Source: Pedobacter sp. V48
GTDB taxonomy: Bacteria; Bacteroidota; Bacteroidia; Sphingobacteriales; Sphingobacteriaceae
Assembly: GCF_000523515.1 (NCBI RefSeq)
Contig: NZ_AWRU01000031.1
Coordinates: 18,935-77,640, forward strand
Direction of reading: 5' to 3'
Length of the DNA stretch: 58,706 bases
Part shown: piece by piece, positions 36,787 to 47,300 of the stretch
Layout of the letters: every line of letters begins with the position of its first letter
Numbering within the stretch: the stretch's first letter is position 1
Made by a program: the position numbers and the translations under genes
The notes under the pieces: generated by a model
Databases searched by the model: none
Seen by the model: the letters and a program-made list of their open reading frames with translations, nothing else
What the model was told of the DNA's origin: nothing

Positions 36787-39700
36787 ATGAAATCTAAATT
36801 TCTACTATTTTCACTATTAATCACATTTCTCCTCTCTATAGAGGGTTATGCCCAAACCGGGATTAAAGTAAGCGGAAAAGTTTCGGATGCCAAAGGAGAA
36901 GGCATCCCGGGAGTTAGTGTCAAAGTAAAAGGCGGCAAAGTAGGTGCCCTTACCGATGGTTCCGGTAATTATGCCCTCACCGCACCAGATGCACAAAGTA
37001 TTCTGCAATTCTCTTTTATCGGTTTCGATTCTCAGGAATTTGCTGTTGGATCTAAAACACAAATAAATGTTACGCTAAAAGAATCCCAAAATGACTTGGA
37101 ACAGGTTGTTGTAGTGGGCTACGGTACATCAAAAAAGAAAGATCTAACCGGTGCAATTAGTTCTATTTCAAAAGAGAGTTTAAACTTAGGGGGTGTTACT
37201 TCAAACGTTGCACAAGCCATTCAGGGTCGTGCTTCGGGTGTACAGGTAAGCCAGGCAAGTTCCGCTCCGGGTGGTTCTACCCTTATCCGTATCAGGGGTG
37301 GTAACTCCATCAAATCTACAAACGAACCGCTATATGTAGTAGATGGTTTCATTACGGATAATGGTAAAGATATTGCACCAAGTGATATTGAAGACATTCA
37401 AATCCTTAAAGATGCCTCGGCAACTGCTATTTATGGTTCAAGGGGAGCAAACGGTGTAGTAATGATTACCACAAAAAGAGGTAAGGCTGGCAAATCTGTA
37501 GTAGAATTAGAAAGCTACTATGGAACTCAAAGAATTAAAGAAAAGCCAGAATTGATGAATGCTACCGATTACAAGGCTATTACTAATGCCAAAGCAATAG
37601 AACAAGGCAATCCACCTGAGTATACTGCTGCTGATCTTGCAAGTACCACCAATACCGATTGGTTTAGCCTTGCTACAAGAAATGCAAGTGTGCAAAGCCA
37701 TAACTTAAGTATAACCGGTGGTAATGAAGACACAAGGATTTCCATTTCAGGAAACTACTTCGGCCAAGTGGGAGCCTTAAAGAAAACAGATTTCAACCGT
37801 TATTCAGGTCGTTTCAATATAGATCACAAAGTTAGTAAGAGATTTACTACCGGCGCTAATATTTATGCAGCCAGGTCATTCTCAGAGTTTAAAACTTACG
37901 ATGGGAACATAGTACCTTCTAACGTTCTATACGGTATACTTTTTTCTTCACCGGCTATTGCTCCATACAATGCTGATGGGACTTATGCACGCCGAAACGG
38001 AAGAGATAATCCGTTGGCATGGTTACTTGAACCAACAAACGATCGTTACAACAATAAAATGACTGCCAACATTTTTGGTGAACTTCAAATTATCGATGGC
38101 CTTAACTTGCGTGTAAATGCAGGTACAGAGTTTTCAGCTACCAAAGAAGGAACTTATTTGCCTACTACACTTGTTTCAGGTGAAAAAGTAAAAGGACAAG
38201 CTTCAGTTAACGAAGTAAATGCAACCCGTAACCTGATCGAAACTTATCTTAATTATAAGAAGGTATTTAATGGCATCCATTCGTTTGCTGCTCTTGCTGG
38301 TTTTTCATATCAATTTGACCAAAACGAAAGACACTACACGCAGGTACAAAATTTCACCACTGACAAATATCTTTATAACAATCTTTCTGCCGGCGCCGAA
38401 AGAATTGGCGCAATCACTAACAAAGAAGAAGAGATCAGGTACTCTTACTTTGGTCGTTTAAACTACGCACTAAAAGACAAGTACCTTGCTACTTTCACTT
38501 TACGCCAGGATGCATCTTCAAAATTTCCTACAAAAAACAGAGTGGGTTATTTCCCTTCCGGATCATTGGCATGGAGAGTTAGCGACGAAGAATTTATGAA
38601 AAATAATACCGTATTCTCTAACTTAAAAGTTAGAGCGGGTTACGGTGTAACTGGTAATGACAGGATTGCAAACTATATTTACATGAGTACATACGGGCCT
38701 ACCGGAGTGTCACTTAGCGAAGAAAGTGACCTATATGGTGGCCTAGTAGCTACACGTTTGCCAAATCCAGATTTAAAATGGGAAAGTAACTACCAATTTG
38801 ATGCTGGTATAGACATGGGCTTTTTAAATGACCGTATCAATGTTACCGCAGATTATTATCACAAAACAACAACAGATCTTTTATTGGATATTCCAGTTCC
38901 ACAGGAGTTTGGGTTTACAGTTCAAACAGTAAATGCCGGCGAGCTACAGAATCAAGGTGTGGAACTTTCAATAAACACTAGAAATGTTGAGACTGATAAT
39001 ATGACCTGGAATACGACCTTAAACATTGCTTACAACAAACAGAAAGCTACAGACTTATTTGGCAGACCTTACATCATTTCACAAACATCTAATCCAGATG
39101 GTAGCGTTCCAGCAGCTGATTTCACAAAACTGGTAGTAGGAAGAGAATTGAGTGAACTGTATGGGTATGTTTATGATGGTGTTATTAAAACCGATGAAGT
39201 TTATGCTCCACAGCCACTTTCTAAACCAGGTGATCCTAAATATAAAGATCTAAATGGCGATGGAGCCATTACTGCCGATGACCGTCAGATCTTAGGTAAT
39301 GCATACCCTCACTATGTATTGGGTTTCAACAACAGTTTCACTTACAAAGGATTTGAATTAGGTGTATTCTTCCAGGGAGCTTTTGGTGCCGATCTTTACA
39401 ACATGAATCGCTTGCTATTGGAAACTTACACGGGTACGGATGCGTTACAGCGCTGGACTCCTCAAAACAACAATACTGATATTCCAAGAAACGGATACTT
39501 TACTTCAAAATATGGTGGTTATATCAACTCCAGATTCGTAGAGAACGCATCATATGTGAAACTAAAAAACCTAACTATCGGTTACAACATCCCTACTTCA
39601 AAAATCGGGTTCTTAAAAGGGGTTAGTAAAGCTAAAATCTATTTCACAGCTCAGGACATATTTACGATCACCAATTATTCTGGTCCTGACCCAGAGGTAA

Positions 39701-39801
39701 GCACTAACGACGCCGGTAACTCAAACTTAAGAGCTGGTCTAGATTTCAATGCCTACCCTGCTTACCGATCGTTTACTCTTGGTCTTAAATTAAATTTCTA
39801 A
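36787..39801 (+). CDS. SusC-type TonB-dependent outer-membrane transporter (first pair)
   Basis: Outer-membrane active transporter of 1004 residues. It has a signal peptide ending near YAQ (residue 23), a carboxypeptidase-regulatory-like domain (about 26-108, VSGKVSDAKGEGIPGVSVKVKG), then a TonB-box-like VVVVGYGTSKKKDLTGAISS and plug (about 110-230, with IRIRGGNSIKSTNEPLYVVDG and ILKDASATAIYGSRGANGVV), and a barrel of about 22 strands. It works with the SusD lipoprotein encoded 19 bases downstream, the SusC/SusD pair forming a pedal-bin complex that binds and imports large ligands. No glycoside hydrolase or protease lies next to it, so the ligand is unknown. The promoter region is unusually long. 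Confidence 0.97.
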   Translation: MKSKFLLFSLLITFLLSIEGYAQTGIKVSGKVSDAKGEGIPGVSVKVKGGKVGALTDGSGNYALTAPDAQSILQFSFIGFDSQEFAVGSKTQINVTLKESQNDLEQVVVVGYGTSKKKDLTGAISSISKESLNLGGVTSNVAQAIQGRASGVQVSQASSAPGGSTLIRIRGGNSIKSTNEPLYVVDGFITDNGKDIAPSDIEDIQILKDASATAIYGSRGANGVVMITTKRGKAGKSVVELESYYGTQRIKEKPELMNATDYKAITNAKAIEQGNPPEYTAADLASTTNTDWFSLATRNASVQSHNLSITGGNEDTRISISGNYFGQVGALKKTDFNRYSGRFNIDHKVSKRFTTGANIYAARSFSEFKTYDGNIVPSNVLYGILFSSPAIAPYNADGTYARRNGRDNPLAWLLEPTNDRYNNKMTANIFGELQIIDGLNLRVNAGTEFSATKEGTYLPTTLVSGEKVKGQASVNEVNATRNLIETYLNYKKVFNGIHSFAALAGFSYQFDQNERHYTQVQNFTTDKYLYNNLSAGAERIGAITNKEEEIRYSYFGRLNYALKDKYLATFTLRQDASSKFPTKNRVGYFPSGSLAWRVSDEEFMKNNTVFSNLKVRAGYGVTGNDRIANYIYMSTYGPTGVSLSEESDLYGGLVATRLPNPDLKWESNYQFDAGIDMGFLNDRINVTADYYHKTTTDLLLDIPVPQEFGFTVQTVNAGELQNQGVELSINTRNVETDNMTWNTTLNIAYNKQKATDLFGRPYIISQTSNPDGSVPAADFTKLVVGRELSELYGYVYDGVIKTDEVYAPQPLSKPGDPKYKDLNGDGAITADDRQILGNAYPHYVLGFNNSFTYKGFELGVFFQGAFGADLYNMNRLLLETYTGTDALQRWTPQNNNTDIPRNGYFTSKYGGYINSRFVENASYVKLKNLTIGYNIPTSKIGFLKGVSKAKIYFTAQDIFTITNYSGPDPEVSTNDAGNSNLRAGLDFNAYPAYRSFTLGLKLNF

Positions 39802-39820
39802 CCTATTACAATTGTCAATT

Positions 39821-41338
39821 ATGAAACGTACTATAATTTTATTATCAGCTTGTTTAATAGGTCTTGCTTCATGTAAAAACACTGCAGAGCCTAACGTATA
39901 TAGCATACTTACAGAAGTTAATGCTTTTCAAACAAAAGCAGATGCAGTAGCTGCTGTAAACGGAGTTTACGCCAGGCTGAAACAGCCAAGTGGAATTAGT
40001 GACTCGTACCAATACTATGCAGGCTTCCAAATGGCCATTACAGACTTTACAACAGATATTGGTCACTCTTTTCAGTCTGGAGATATTTCACAACTTTCAG
40101 ATGCGCAATGGTCTACTAACAACAAATACCTAAATTTTGCTTACCAGCATCAATACAAACTGATTGCTGACGCAAATAACGCCTTAGTTAATATCCCTAA
40201 GATCAAAACACTAACTGAGGCAGAAACAAATCAGTATTTTTCAGAGATTAAGTTTCTAAGGGCCCTGGCTTATATTGATTTAACTGATGAATTTGGCCCT
40301 GTTATTCTTATAACAGAGGAAGAAATGAAAAATCCTGACTATTCTGCTAAAACAACACCGGCAAGTCTGGAAGCCATCAACACATTCTTAATAAACGACT
40401 TAGAAAGTGCAGCGGCAAACCTGCCTGTAAATTACGAAGGAAAAGCAATTTACCCTACAAATGATGTGGGTCGTGTTACTAAAGGTGCAGCCCTTTCTTT
40501 ACTTACTAAACTGTACATGCGCGAGCATCAGTGGCAAAAAGCTTTAGAAACCATTCAAAAGATAGAAGACTTACACCAATATGAGTTATATCCAACTTAT
40601 GCAGGGCTTTTTGCAGAAAGCAACAAATGGTGTAAAGAATCTATTTTTAGTGCACTGGCTGATGCCCTTAATGATGGAACAGAGTTAATGAACCACTTTG
40701 GGCCTTTAAACAATCCGCTTGTAACAGATCGCTGGCAGTACTATGCTGTAAGCTGGACTTTCTGGAACTCATATGCACCAAACGATGAGCGTCGTGAAAT
40801 GTTCTTTTATAGCTATAAGGGCACTGACGGTTTACAGTACATGCAAGCACCTGCCGGCCAAACTACCCCGCCAGAAGGCAAATACTACTTACCAGATGTT
40901 GCTACTAAAAAATATGCAGATCCAGCAGGCTCTAAAACCTACTATGATGGTCACGGTATTCCAATTCTACGTTATGCAGATATTGTACTATGCAAAGCAG
41001 AAGCATTAAACGAAGTAAACGGACCTACGCAGGCAAGTATTGACCTGATTAACTCGGTAAAAGCACGTTCAAAAGCAACCCTGCTTGGCGCCCCGGGCAC
41101 TTATACCAAAGATAGCCTTCGCGACAAAATTCTACAGGAACGAGGATGGGAATTTTTCTTCGAATGCAAACGCAGAGCAGACTTAATCCGTATGGGCAAA
41201 TACCAGGAAGTAGTTAACACTTATCTAAAATCAGTTGGCAAACCAGCTTCTATAGATATTGCCAAACACAAATATTTCCCTTATCCTCAAACTCAGGTCG
41301 ATTTAAATCCGAACCTGAACAATGCAGGAAGACTTTAA
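39821..41338 (+). CDS. SusD/RagB family outer-membrane lipoprotein (first pair)
   Basis: Ligand-binding lipoprotein of 505 residues that caps the SusC barrel from outside. The signal ends at a lipobox LASC (Cys18). The RagB/SusD domains are visible through NGVYARLKQPSG, the TPR-like helices (FLRALAYIDLTDEFGPV, a hallmark segment) and the C-terminal ERGWEFFFECKRRADLIRMGK, followed by YFPYPQTQVDLNPNL. The first in-frame codon of the open frame is a TTG at 39812; the ATG at 39821 gives the normal signal peptide and is used here. An intrinsic terminator closes the susCD operon. Confidence 0.96.
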   Translation: MKRTIILLSACLIGLASCKNTAEPNVYSILTEVNAFQTKADAVAAVNGVYARLKQPSGISDSYQYYAGFQMAITDFTTDIGHSFQSGDISQLSDAQWSTNNKYLNFAYQHQYKLIADANNALVNIPKIKTLTEAETNQYFSEIKFLRALAYIDLTDEFGPVILITEEEMKNPDYSAKTTPASLEAINTFLINDLESAAANLPVNYEGKAIYPTNDVGRVTKGAALSLLTKLYMREHQWQKALETIQKIEDLHQYELYPTYAGLFAESNKWCKESIFSALADALNDGTELMNHFGPLNNPLVTDRWQYYAVSWTFWNSYAPNDERREMFFYSYKGTDGLQYMQAPAGQTTPPEGKYYLPDVATKKYADPAGSKTYYDGHGIPILRYADIVLCKAEALNEVNGPTQASIDLINSVKARSKATLLGAPGTYTKDSLRDKILQERGWEFFFECKRRADLIRMGKYQEVVNTYLKSVGKPASIDIAKHKYFPYPQTQVDLNPNLNNAGRL

Positions 41339-41355
41339 TAATTAATAAATTTAAT

Positions 41356-41395
41356 CGGGATACAGCAACCTACACGGTATTGTATCCCGTTTTTT
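41356..41395 (+). terminator. Terminator after the first susCD operon
   Basis: CGGGATACA (41356-41364) pairs with TGTATCCCG (41381-41389), followed by six T bases. It separates susD from the arylsulfotransferase-family gene, so the latter needs its own promoter. Confidence 0.85.
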
Positions 41396-41446
41396 GTTTC
41401 TATACATTTTCATATTACCTTGTACTACAGCTAAAAAACTATTCAT

Positions 41447-42847
41447 ATGCAATTCATAAAGAGACTGATTCCCCTATTCTTTTTATTTCTGTTAAGTGCC
41501 TGCGCTAACCAGTGCGAGCAACAAATTATAGAGATAAAACTCAGCGCTCCGGATAGGAATAGCTTAAAGGTACATGCCGATGTAGAACTCAAAACCTCTT
41601 TAGATGTTTCAGTCGAATATTGGCCAAAGGGAAAAGAAAAACAAATAACAAGAACTCCCGTTTCGGTCAACAAAAAACATCACCGCATCGTGATGACCAA
41701 CTTAAATCCCAAACAAGAATATCAATACCGCGTAATCACTCAGACCAGTAAATGCGAAGCCAAAAGCAAAACCTACGACTTTAAAACAACGGACTTCCCA
41801 ATGTGGATACAGGACTTCTTTAAAGTTTATGCCCCTGATCCTAAAGTAATCCCTACCTCTTTCAAAGAAGGCTATATGCTTATCTACAGAAGAGAAATAC
41901 CCGGCATTATTTTCATTATAGATGATAAAGGGGCAATAAAATGGTACCATCAGGTAGATGGAACAGGTTTTAAAACTACTCACTTTACCCAAAACAAAAC
42001 CTTGCTTTCTATTCTTGGTAATGATGAATACCCAACCAGTTATGGCAATGAAATACTGGAGGTATCTTTAAATGGCGATACCCTGCTTCATCTCAAAAAA
42101 GGTGAAAAGGATTTTAAGCAAACTATACATCACGAAATTATATTAAACAAGCAAAATCACGTAGTTACCTTGTGTGTAGAACAAAAGATAATGGACCTTA
42201 GTAAATATGGCGGCAGCAAACAAGACACTATTAAGAGCGATGGCATTTTAGTAATGGACAGGAATGGCAAAAAAGTATGGAGCTGGAAAGTATTTGATGA
42301 GCTTGATCCGTTAAAGGACAAAAATTTAATGAGAGACAAGAAAGACTGGATGCACGCAAATAGCTTAAACTTCGATAAGGATGGCAATTACATCATTTCC
42401 TTTTATAACAACGGACAAATCTGGAAAATAGACGCCAAGACAGGTAAAGTGATCTGGAAATTCGGTAAAGATGGCGACTTTAAAATGCCTGAAGGGAGCA
42501 CGTTTGATCAAGGTCATTCGGTTCACATGAACAATCAGGGTAACCTGATGCTGTTCGATAATGGCACCAGTAAAAAACTATCGAGAACACTGATATTTAA
42601 GTTAAACGAAGGCAATAGAACAGCTCAACTGGTTACCGAAACAAAACTTCCACAGGAAATCTATAACGACCGCATGGGAAGCTCTTACCTGATAGCTGAT
42701 ACCGCAATTTTACAATGTACCTCAAAAAGACACACTGTAGTACTCACCAACTTTAAAGGCACTTTCCTTTGGATGCTCAAAAGTAGTATTATGCCTTATC
42801 GTGTAGAGTTTATACCTAAAGAAAAGTTAGCACCCTATATAGAATAA
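41447..42847 (+). CDS. Arylsulfotransferase (ASST) family lipoprotein
   Basis: Exported protein of 466 residues with a lipoprotein signal (lipobox LSAC, Cys19). After a fibronectin-like N-terminal region (about 30-115), it has the six-bladed propeller of PAPS-independent arylsulfate sulfotransferases. Key histidines of the family are visible at His303 (DWMHANSLNFDKDGNYI) and His357 (DQGHSVHMNNQGNLMLFDNG); the GKVIWKFGKDGDF blade repeat is also typical. Such enzymes move sulfate between phenolic compounds in the periplasm. The assignment is to the family; whether this member is a true sulfotransferase is unproven, since many propellers look alike. No sulfatase genes are near. Confidence 0.85.
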   Translation: MQFIKRLIPLFFLFLLSACANQCEQQIIEIKLSAPDRNSLKVHADVELKTSLDVSVEYWPKGKEKQITRTPVSVNKKHHRIVMTNLNPKQEYQYRVITQTSKCEAKSKTYDFKTTDFPMWIQDFFKVYAPDPKVIPTSFKEGYMLIYRREIPGIIFIIDDKGAIKWYHQVDGTGFKTTHFTQNKTLLSILGNDEYPTSYGNEILEVSLNGDTLLHLKKGEKDFKQTIHHEIILNKQNHVVTLCVEQKIMDLSKYGGSKQDTIKSDGILVMDRNGKKVWSWKVFDELDPLKDKNLMRDKKDWMHANSLNFDKDGNYIISFYNNGQIWKIDAKTGKVIWKFGKDGDFKMPEGSTFDQGHSVHMNNQGNLMLFDNGTSKKLSRTLIFKLNEGNRTAQLVTETKLPQEIYNDRMGSSYLIADTAILQCTSKRHTVVLTNFKGTFLWMLKSSIMPYRVEFIPKEKLAPYIE

Positions 42848-42868
42848 CACGGAGTAATTAACCGTGTT
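42846..42868. terminator. Terminator overlapping the ends of two convergent genes
   Basis: AACACGG (42846-42852) pairs with CCGTGTT (42862-42868), followed by TTCTTTTTC on the plus strand. The right arm lies inside the last codons of the helicase-like gene, so termination and coding share DNA. Confidence 0.6.
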
Positions 42869-44150
42869 TCTTTTTCATTGTCATTTTAGCTTTCTGCCCT
42901 ATTCCGTAGTTGTAATCTTTCGTGTTGCTTTCTTTTTTATCATGAAAAGCACCACCACCTTTGGGAGCTTCAACGGTTTCTTTTACTGTTTTAATTTTAG
43001 TAGAGGCTTTAGCAACTTTATCAATCACCAAATCTTCAGGCAAATCCATAACCGGAATTTTAGCACCTAACGACTGCTCAATCTTCCTTAAATCTACCAG
43101 TTCCATATCAGTAGCAAAAGTAATGGCCACAATCTCTTCCGGCCCTGATTTTACAACCCTACTTAAAAACAATTCCTTTTGTTCAGTAACCTCAAAGTGG
43201 AATAAAAATGGAATACCCGATAGGTCTACACTTGCAGATCCCTCATTTGCTACAATTAAAACCCTTGCTTCAGGGGTATCTTTAAAATCTTCTATATGAT
43301 CAAAACCCTCTTCATCAAAAAACAGCGGATTCAATACAGAAACCTCACCTGGTTTGGCTGAGTGTATGCTTTTGCCCAGTTTCTGCGCTGTTAATCTCGA
43401 ATTCACGAAAACTACAACCTTATCAAACACCTCATCATCACGCAACAACAGGTTCAGTAAGTTCACCTTGGTTTTAAAATTAGGCACCTGGTATAACAAA
43501 AGCTCATGCGTTATTGCCTTACGCTCTCCAAGATCTTCAACCTCTAGAGTAGTAGGGAAATTCATAAACTGATCAATCATCAGGTTCAGTTTATCATGAA
43601 CAACAGTGGTAAAAATCAAATGCTGAACCTTACCCGCACTTCTTGCCAATTCACAAACCGGCAATTGCATGCCTTGCTTTACAATCACTTCAGCATCATC
43701 AACTATCAGCATCTGTAACCTGTTTAAGTTCAGGCCAAGTTTTAAATATACCGCACGTGCTCTGGTAGGTGTAGCCACCACAATATCAATACCATCAAGC
43801 AGTTCTTGAATCACCTCATCCATACCCCCTGTACCATACAAACCGATAATACGCAGATTACGGTTTTTACTTAAAAGCCGGAACTCTTCAATTACTGCAA
43901 GCACGCGCTCCTGATCCGGAACCAGAATTAATACTTTAGGAGCCTCATCAGTACTGTATTTTAAACGCATTAAAACGCCAAGCACGTAGGTTGTGGTTTT
44001 GCCACAGCCTTCTGGTCCAACAGCAATAATATCTTGCCCGCCAATTATCCTGGACATAGTTTTTGCCTGAATTTCTTTAGCAGAGATATATCCGGCATCA
44101 TTCATTGCTGTTACCAGCGACTTGCTTAGTTTTAATTTATCTAACGACAC
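42858..44150 (-). CDS. Degenerate DEAD-box helicase-like protein
   Basis: A 430-residue superfamily 2 helicase-like protein. The Q motif (GYISAKEIQ, Gln28), Walker A (GPEGCGKT, 45-52) and TPTR motif (128-131) are kept. Motif II reads DDAE (151-154) instead of DEAD; motif III (SAT) is TTV near 181; motif IV (VVVFVNSR) is recognisable; motif V is weak (GSASVDLSG), and motif VI has lost the HRxGRxGR arginines (SRVVKSGPEE). The C-terminal tail is basic (KAKMTMKKKHG). It may bind nucleotide and RNA but lack normal ATP-driven unwinding; this is inference from the missing motifs. It is monocistronic, with a -7 box at 44179-44186. Confidence 0.82.
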   Translation of the reverse strand: MSLDKLKLSKSLVTAMNDAGYISAKEIQAKTMSRIIGGQDIIAVGPEGCGKTTTYVLGVLMRLKYSTDEAPKVLILVPDQERVLAVIEEFRLLSKNRNLRIIGLYGTGGMDEVIQELLDGIDIVVATPTRARAVYLKLGLNLNRLQMLIVDDAEVIVKQGMQLPVCELARSAGKVQHLIFTTVVHDKLNLMIDQFMNFPTTLEVEDLGERKAITHELLLYQVPNFKTKVNLLNLLLRDDEVFDKVVVFVNSRLTAQKLGKSIHSAKPGEVSVLNPLFFDEEGFDHIEDFKDTPEARVLIVANEGSASVDLSGIPFLFHFEVTEQKELFLSRVVKSGPEEIVAITFATDMELVDLRKIEQSLGAKIPVMDLPEDLVIDKVAKASTKIKTVKETVEAPKGGGAFHDKKESNTKDYNYGIGQKAKMTMKKKHG

Positions 44151-44178
44151 AGTTTCCTAATATTAAATTATAATGGCG

Positions 44179-44186
44179 CAAATTTA
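44179..44186 (-). promoter_or_regulatory. -7 box (TAAATTTG) of the helicase-like gene
   Basis: CAAATTTA on the plus strand is TAAATTTG on the minus strand, an exact consensus match giving a leader of about 23 bases to the ATG at 44150. Confidence 0.45.
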
Positions 44187-44326
44187 CGGAAATAAAACAA
44201 CATCGTTATTCATAGAAAACAGAAAGCTAATACATAGTTAACAATTAGTTTAATCTATAACCTTTAAGTTATAAGCAACTCCCTTCCTCTACTTCAAAAT
44301 CACAAAACCATAATCCCATTTTCATA

Positions 44327-44364
44327 TTGATTTTACAGCGCCCATCTAGCTTTGCGCTGTAAAA
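44327..44364 (+). promoter_or_regulatory. Promoter of the second susC, with -7 box between inverted-repeat arms
   Basis: TTTTACAGCGC (44331-44341) and GCGCTGTAAAA (44354-44364) are exact inverted copies around 12 bases. The spacer and first arm base contain TAGCTTTG (44347-44354), an exact -7 box. A TTG at 44327-44329 lies 17 bases upstream of its TA, completing a promoter. A transcript would start near 44360, about 18 bases before the ATG. The layout suggests an operator that covers the -7 region. Confidence 0.65.
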
Positions 44365-44377
44365 ATCAAACTCAAAC

Positions 44378-47300
44378 ATGAAAAGAAAACTACTTTTGTT
44401 TAGTGTTCTATGCCTTTTCTTCGCTCAGGCAGCCATAGCACAAAATCTCATCAAAGGAGTCGTAAAAGACACCAAGGGCGTGGGCATACCAGGCGTTAGT
44501 GTAAGTGTAGCAAATACAAAAAAAGCAACAGTTACAGATTTCGAAGGTAAATACAGCATTCCGGCAGCTGCCGATGCTACACTTACTTTTACTTACCTCG
44601 GCTATATTTCTCAAAACGCAGACGTAGCAGGTAACACTCAGCTCGACATTACCCTCCAGGAAGATTCTAAAACACTAGGCGAGGTAGTAGTAACTGCAAT
44701 TGGTATTAAGCAACAAAAGAAAAAAATTGGTTATGCCACGCAGGAGGTAAAATTAGATGTATTGTCAGAATCAAAAACAATGAACATCGGTAATGCCCTG
44801 TCCGGACAAGTTGCGGGTTTAACGGTAAATAACCCTACTGGGATGTTCCAGGCACCAGGCTTCTCTTTAAGAGGTAAAAACCCACTTATTGTAATTAATG
44901 GCGTCCCTGTCGAAACAGACTTTTTTGATGTTTCTGGTGATAACATTGCCAATATAAACGTACTAAAAGGCACGACAGCATCTGCTTTGTATGGTTCCAG
45001 AGGTAAAAATGGTGCGATATTGATCACTACAAAAAATGCTGAAAAAGACGGGCTTGAAATCAACATCAATACCAACAATATGGTTACTGCAGGTTTCACT
45101 GTATTTCCTGAAACCCAAACCGAATACGGAAACGGATCCAACGGCAAGTACGAATTCTGGGATGGTGAAGATGGAGGTATCTCTGATGGTGATATGATTT
45201 GGGGGCCTAAATTTCAGCCAGGTGTTAAAATAGCACAATGGAACAGCCCTATCAGAAACAAGCAAACCGGAGAAACCATACAATGGTACGGAAATGTTAA
45301 AGGTACCATTTATGACGATAAATCTAAATATGAAAGAGTACCTACTGATTGGGTTAGACACGACAACCTAAACGATTTTCTTAGGCCCGGTATAGTAACC
45401 AACAACGATTTCTCGGTAGCCTATAAAGGTGCCAAAGCACAATTTTATGCCTCAGGTAAATATTCATTTCAAAGAGGTCAGGTGCCAAATACCTCACTTA
45501 CAACAGGTGGCATGAACTTTAACTCTTCATTTAACCTTACCAGTAATCTTCAATTAGACGCTACCCTATCTTACAACAAAGTTAGCTCTCCAAACTACCC
45601 ACGTTACGGGTACGGACCTAAAAACCATATGTACACCATTTTGATATGGATGGGCGACGACGTAAACGGCAAAGATCTTAGAGACCATATGTATGTTCCA
45701 GGCATGGAGGGATACAGACAGGCAAACTATAACTACGCCTGGTACAACAACCCGTATTTTGCTTCACAAGAACTTACACAAGCAACAGACAGAAATGTAT
45801 TAAATGCACAGGCAAAACTTAGATGGCAGGTAACGCCTGAATTAAGCTTGCAGGCAAGAGCTTCGGGACGTGAAAACAAATCGTTCGACAACATGAAAAG
45901 TCCTAAATCGTACATGAACTACGGCGATTCAAGAAATGGGGATTACAAAATGTGGAACAATTCACAAATGAATGTCGATCTGGATTTCCTTGCCTCATAC
46001 AATAAAGAGATCTCAAAAGACCTCAACTTCACATTAAATGCGGGTGCATCAACCTTCAATAGAGACATACAGCAAGAATACTCATCTAGTGATGGTTTAA
46101 TTGTACCTTTTGTTTATAGCTTAAACAACACCCAGGGCCCCGTACAGGCAACAAATTACCTGGAGCAGAAATCTATACGAAGTGTATACGGATCGGCAAA
46201 TTTCGATTTGTTTAATGCGATTTACTTAAACGTAACTGGCAGAAACGACTGGTCATCAACCCTTGCAAAAGAAAACAGGTCATACTTCTACCCATCTGCA
46301 TCTTTAAGTACTATGATTTCGGATTATATTAAAATGCCTAAAGCCTTAGATTACCTTAAACTTTATACCTCATGGGCAAAAGTATCAAATGATCTTGCTC
46401 CGTATAGCATTAGCTCTACTTACACAAAAGACGTAACCTACGGATCAACACCATCAGTTACCTACCCTAACGGGATCATCAACCCTAACATCAATCCAGA
46501 GAAATCTACATCCTACGAAGTTGGTCTATCAACCTCACTGGTAAAAAAAGTAGGCTTGGAATTTACTTATTATAATGTAATTGATGAAAATCAGATCATA
46601 GATTTAAGCACATCAGAGGCATCCGGCTTTAAAACACGTAAGGTAAACGGCAACAAATACAAAACTCAGGGTCTGGAAATAATGGCTAATTATAGCGCTG
46701 TAAAAAGCCAGAACTTTAGCTGGGATATCGCCACAAACTGGAGCACTTCTGTAAAGAAATTAACAGAAATCTATAACAACCAAGCTAAGTTTGGCGATCT
46801 GAAATTAAATGAAAGAGCAGATAGCTTCTACGGAACAGTATGGCAAAAAAGTGCCACAGGCGAGGTAATTCTTGATCCAAATACTGGTTTGCCCACCAGA
46901 GATAACTTCAACGTAAACCTTGGTCACAGCGATCCAAGCTGGCGATTAGGCTTGCAAAACAAGTTCATGATAAAAGGTTTTGATGTAAACATCGATATCG
47001 ATGGAGCATGGGGCGGCGTTATGCGCTCTGTAACTATCGAAAAAATGTGGTGGGGTGGTAAACATCCTAGCTCCGTTGAATTCAGAGACGCAGAATACGC
47101 AGCCGGAAAAGCAATTTACATTCCACAAGGTGTAGTAATTACCGGTGGCGAACTTAAAAGAGACGTAAACGGAAACGTACTTTCAGATACACGTACTTAT
47201 AAGAAAAACACAACTGCTGTAAACTGGCAAACATGGAGTCAGATCTATCCATACCAGGCAAGAGTTACTGAAGAAGAGAACAAGAAATTTGCTAATGTTT

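Noticed and set aside
39812..39820. TTG start for the first SusD at 39812
   Set aside because: The ATG at 39821 gives the normal lipoprotein signal; the upstream extension adds three residues with no support.
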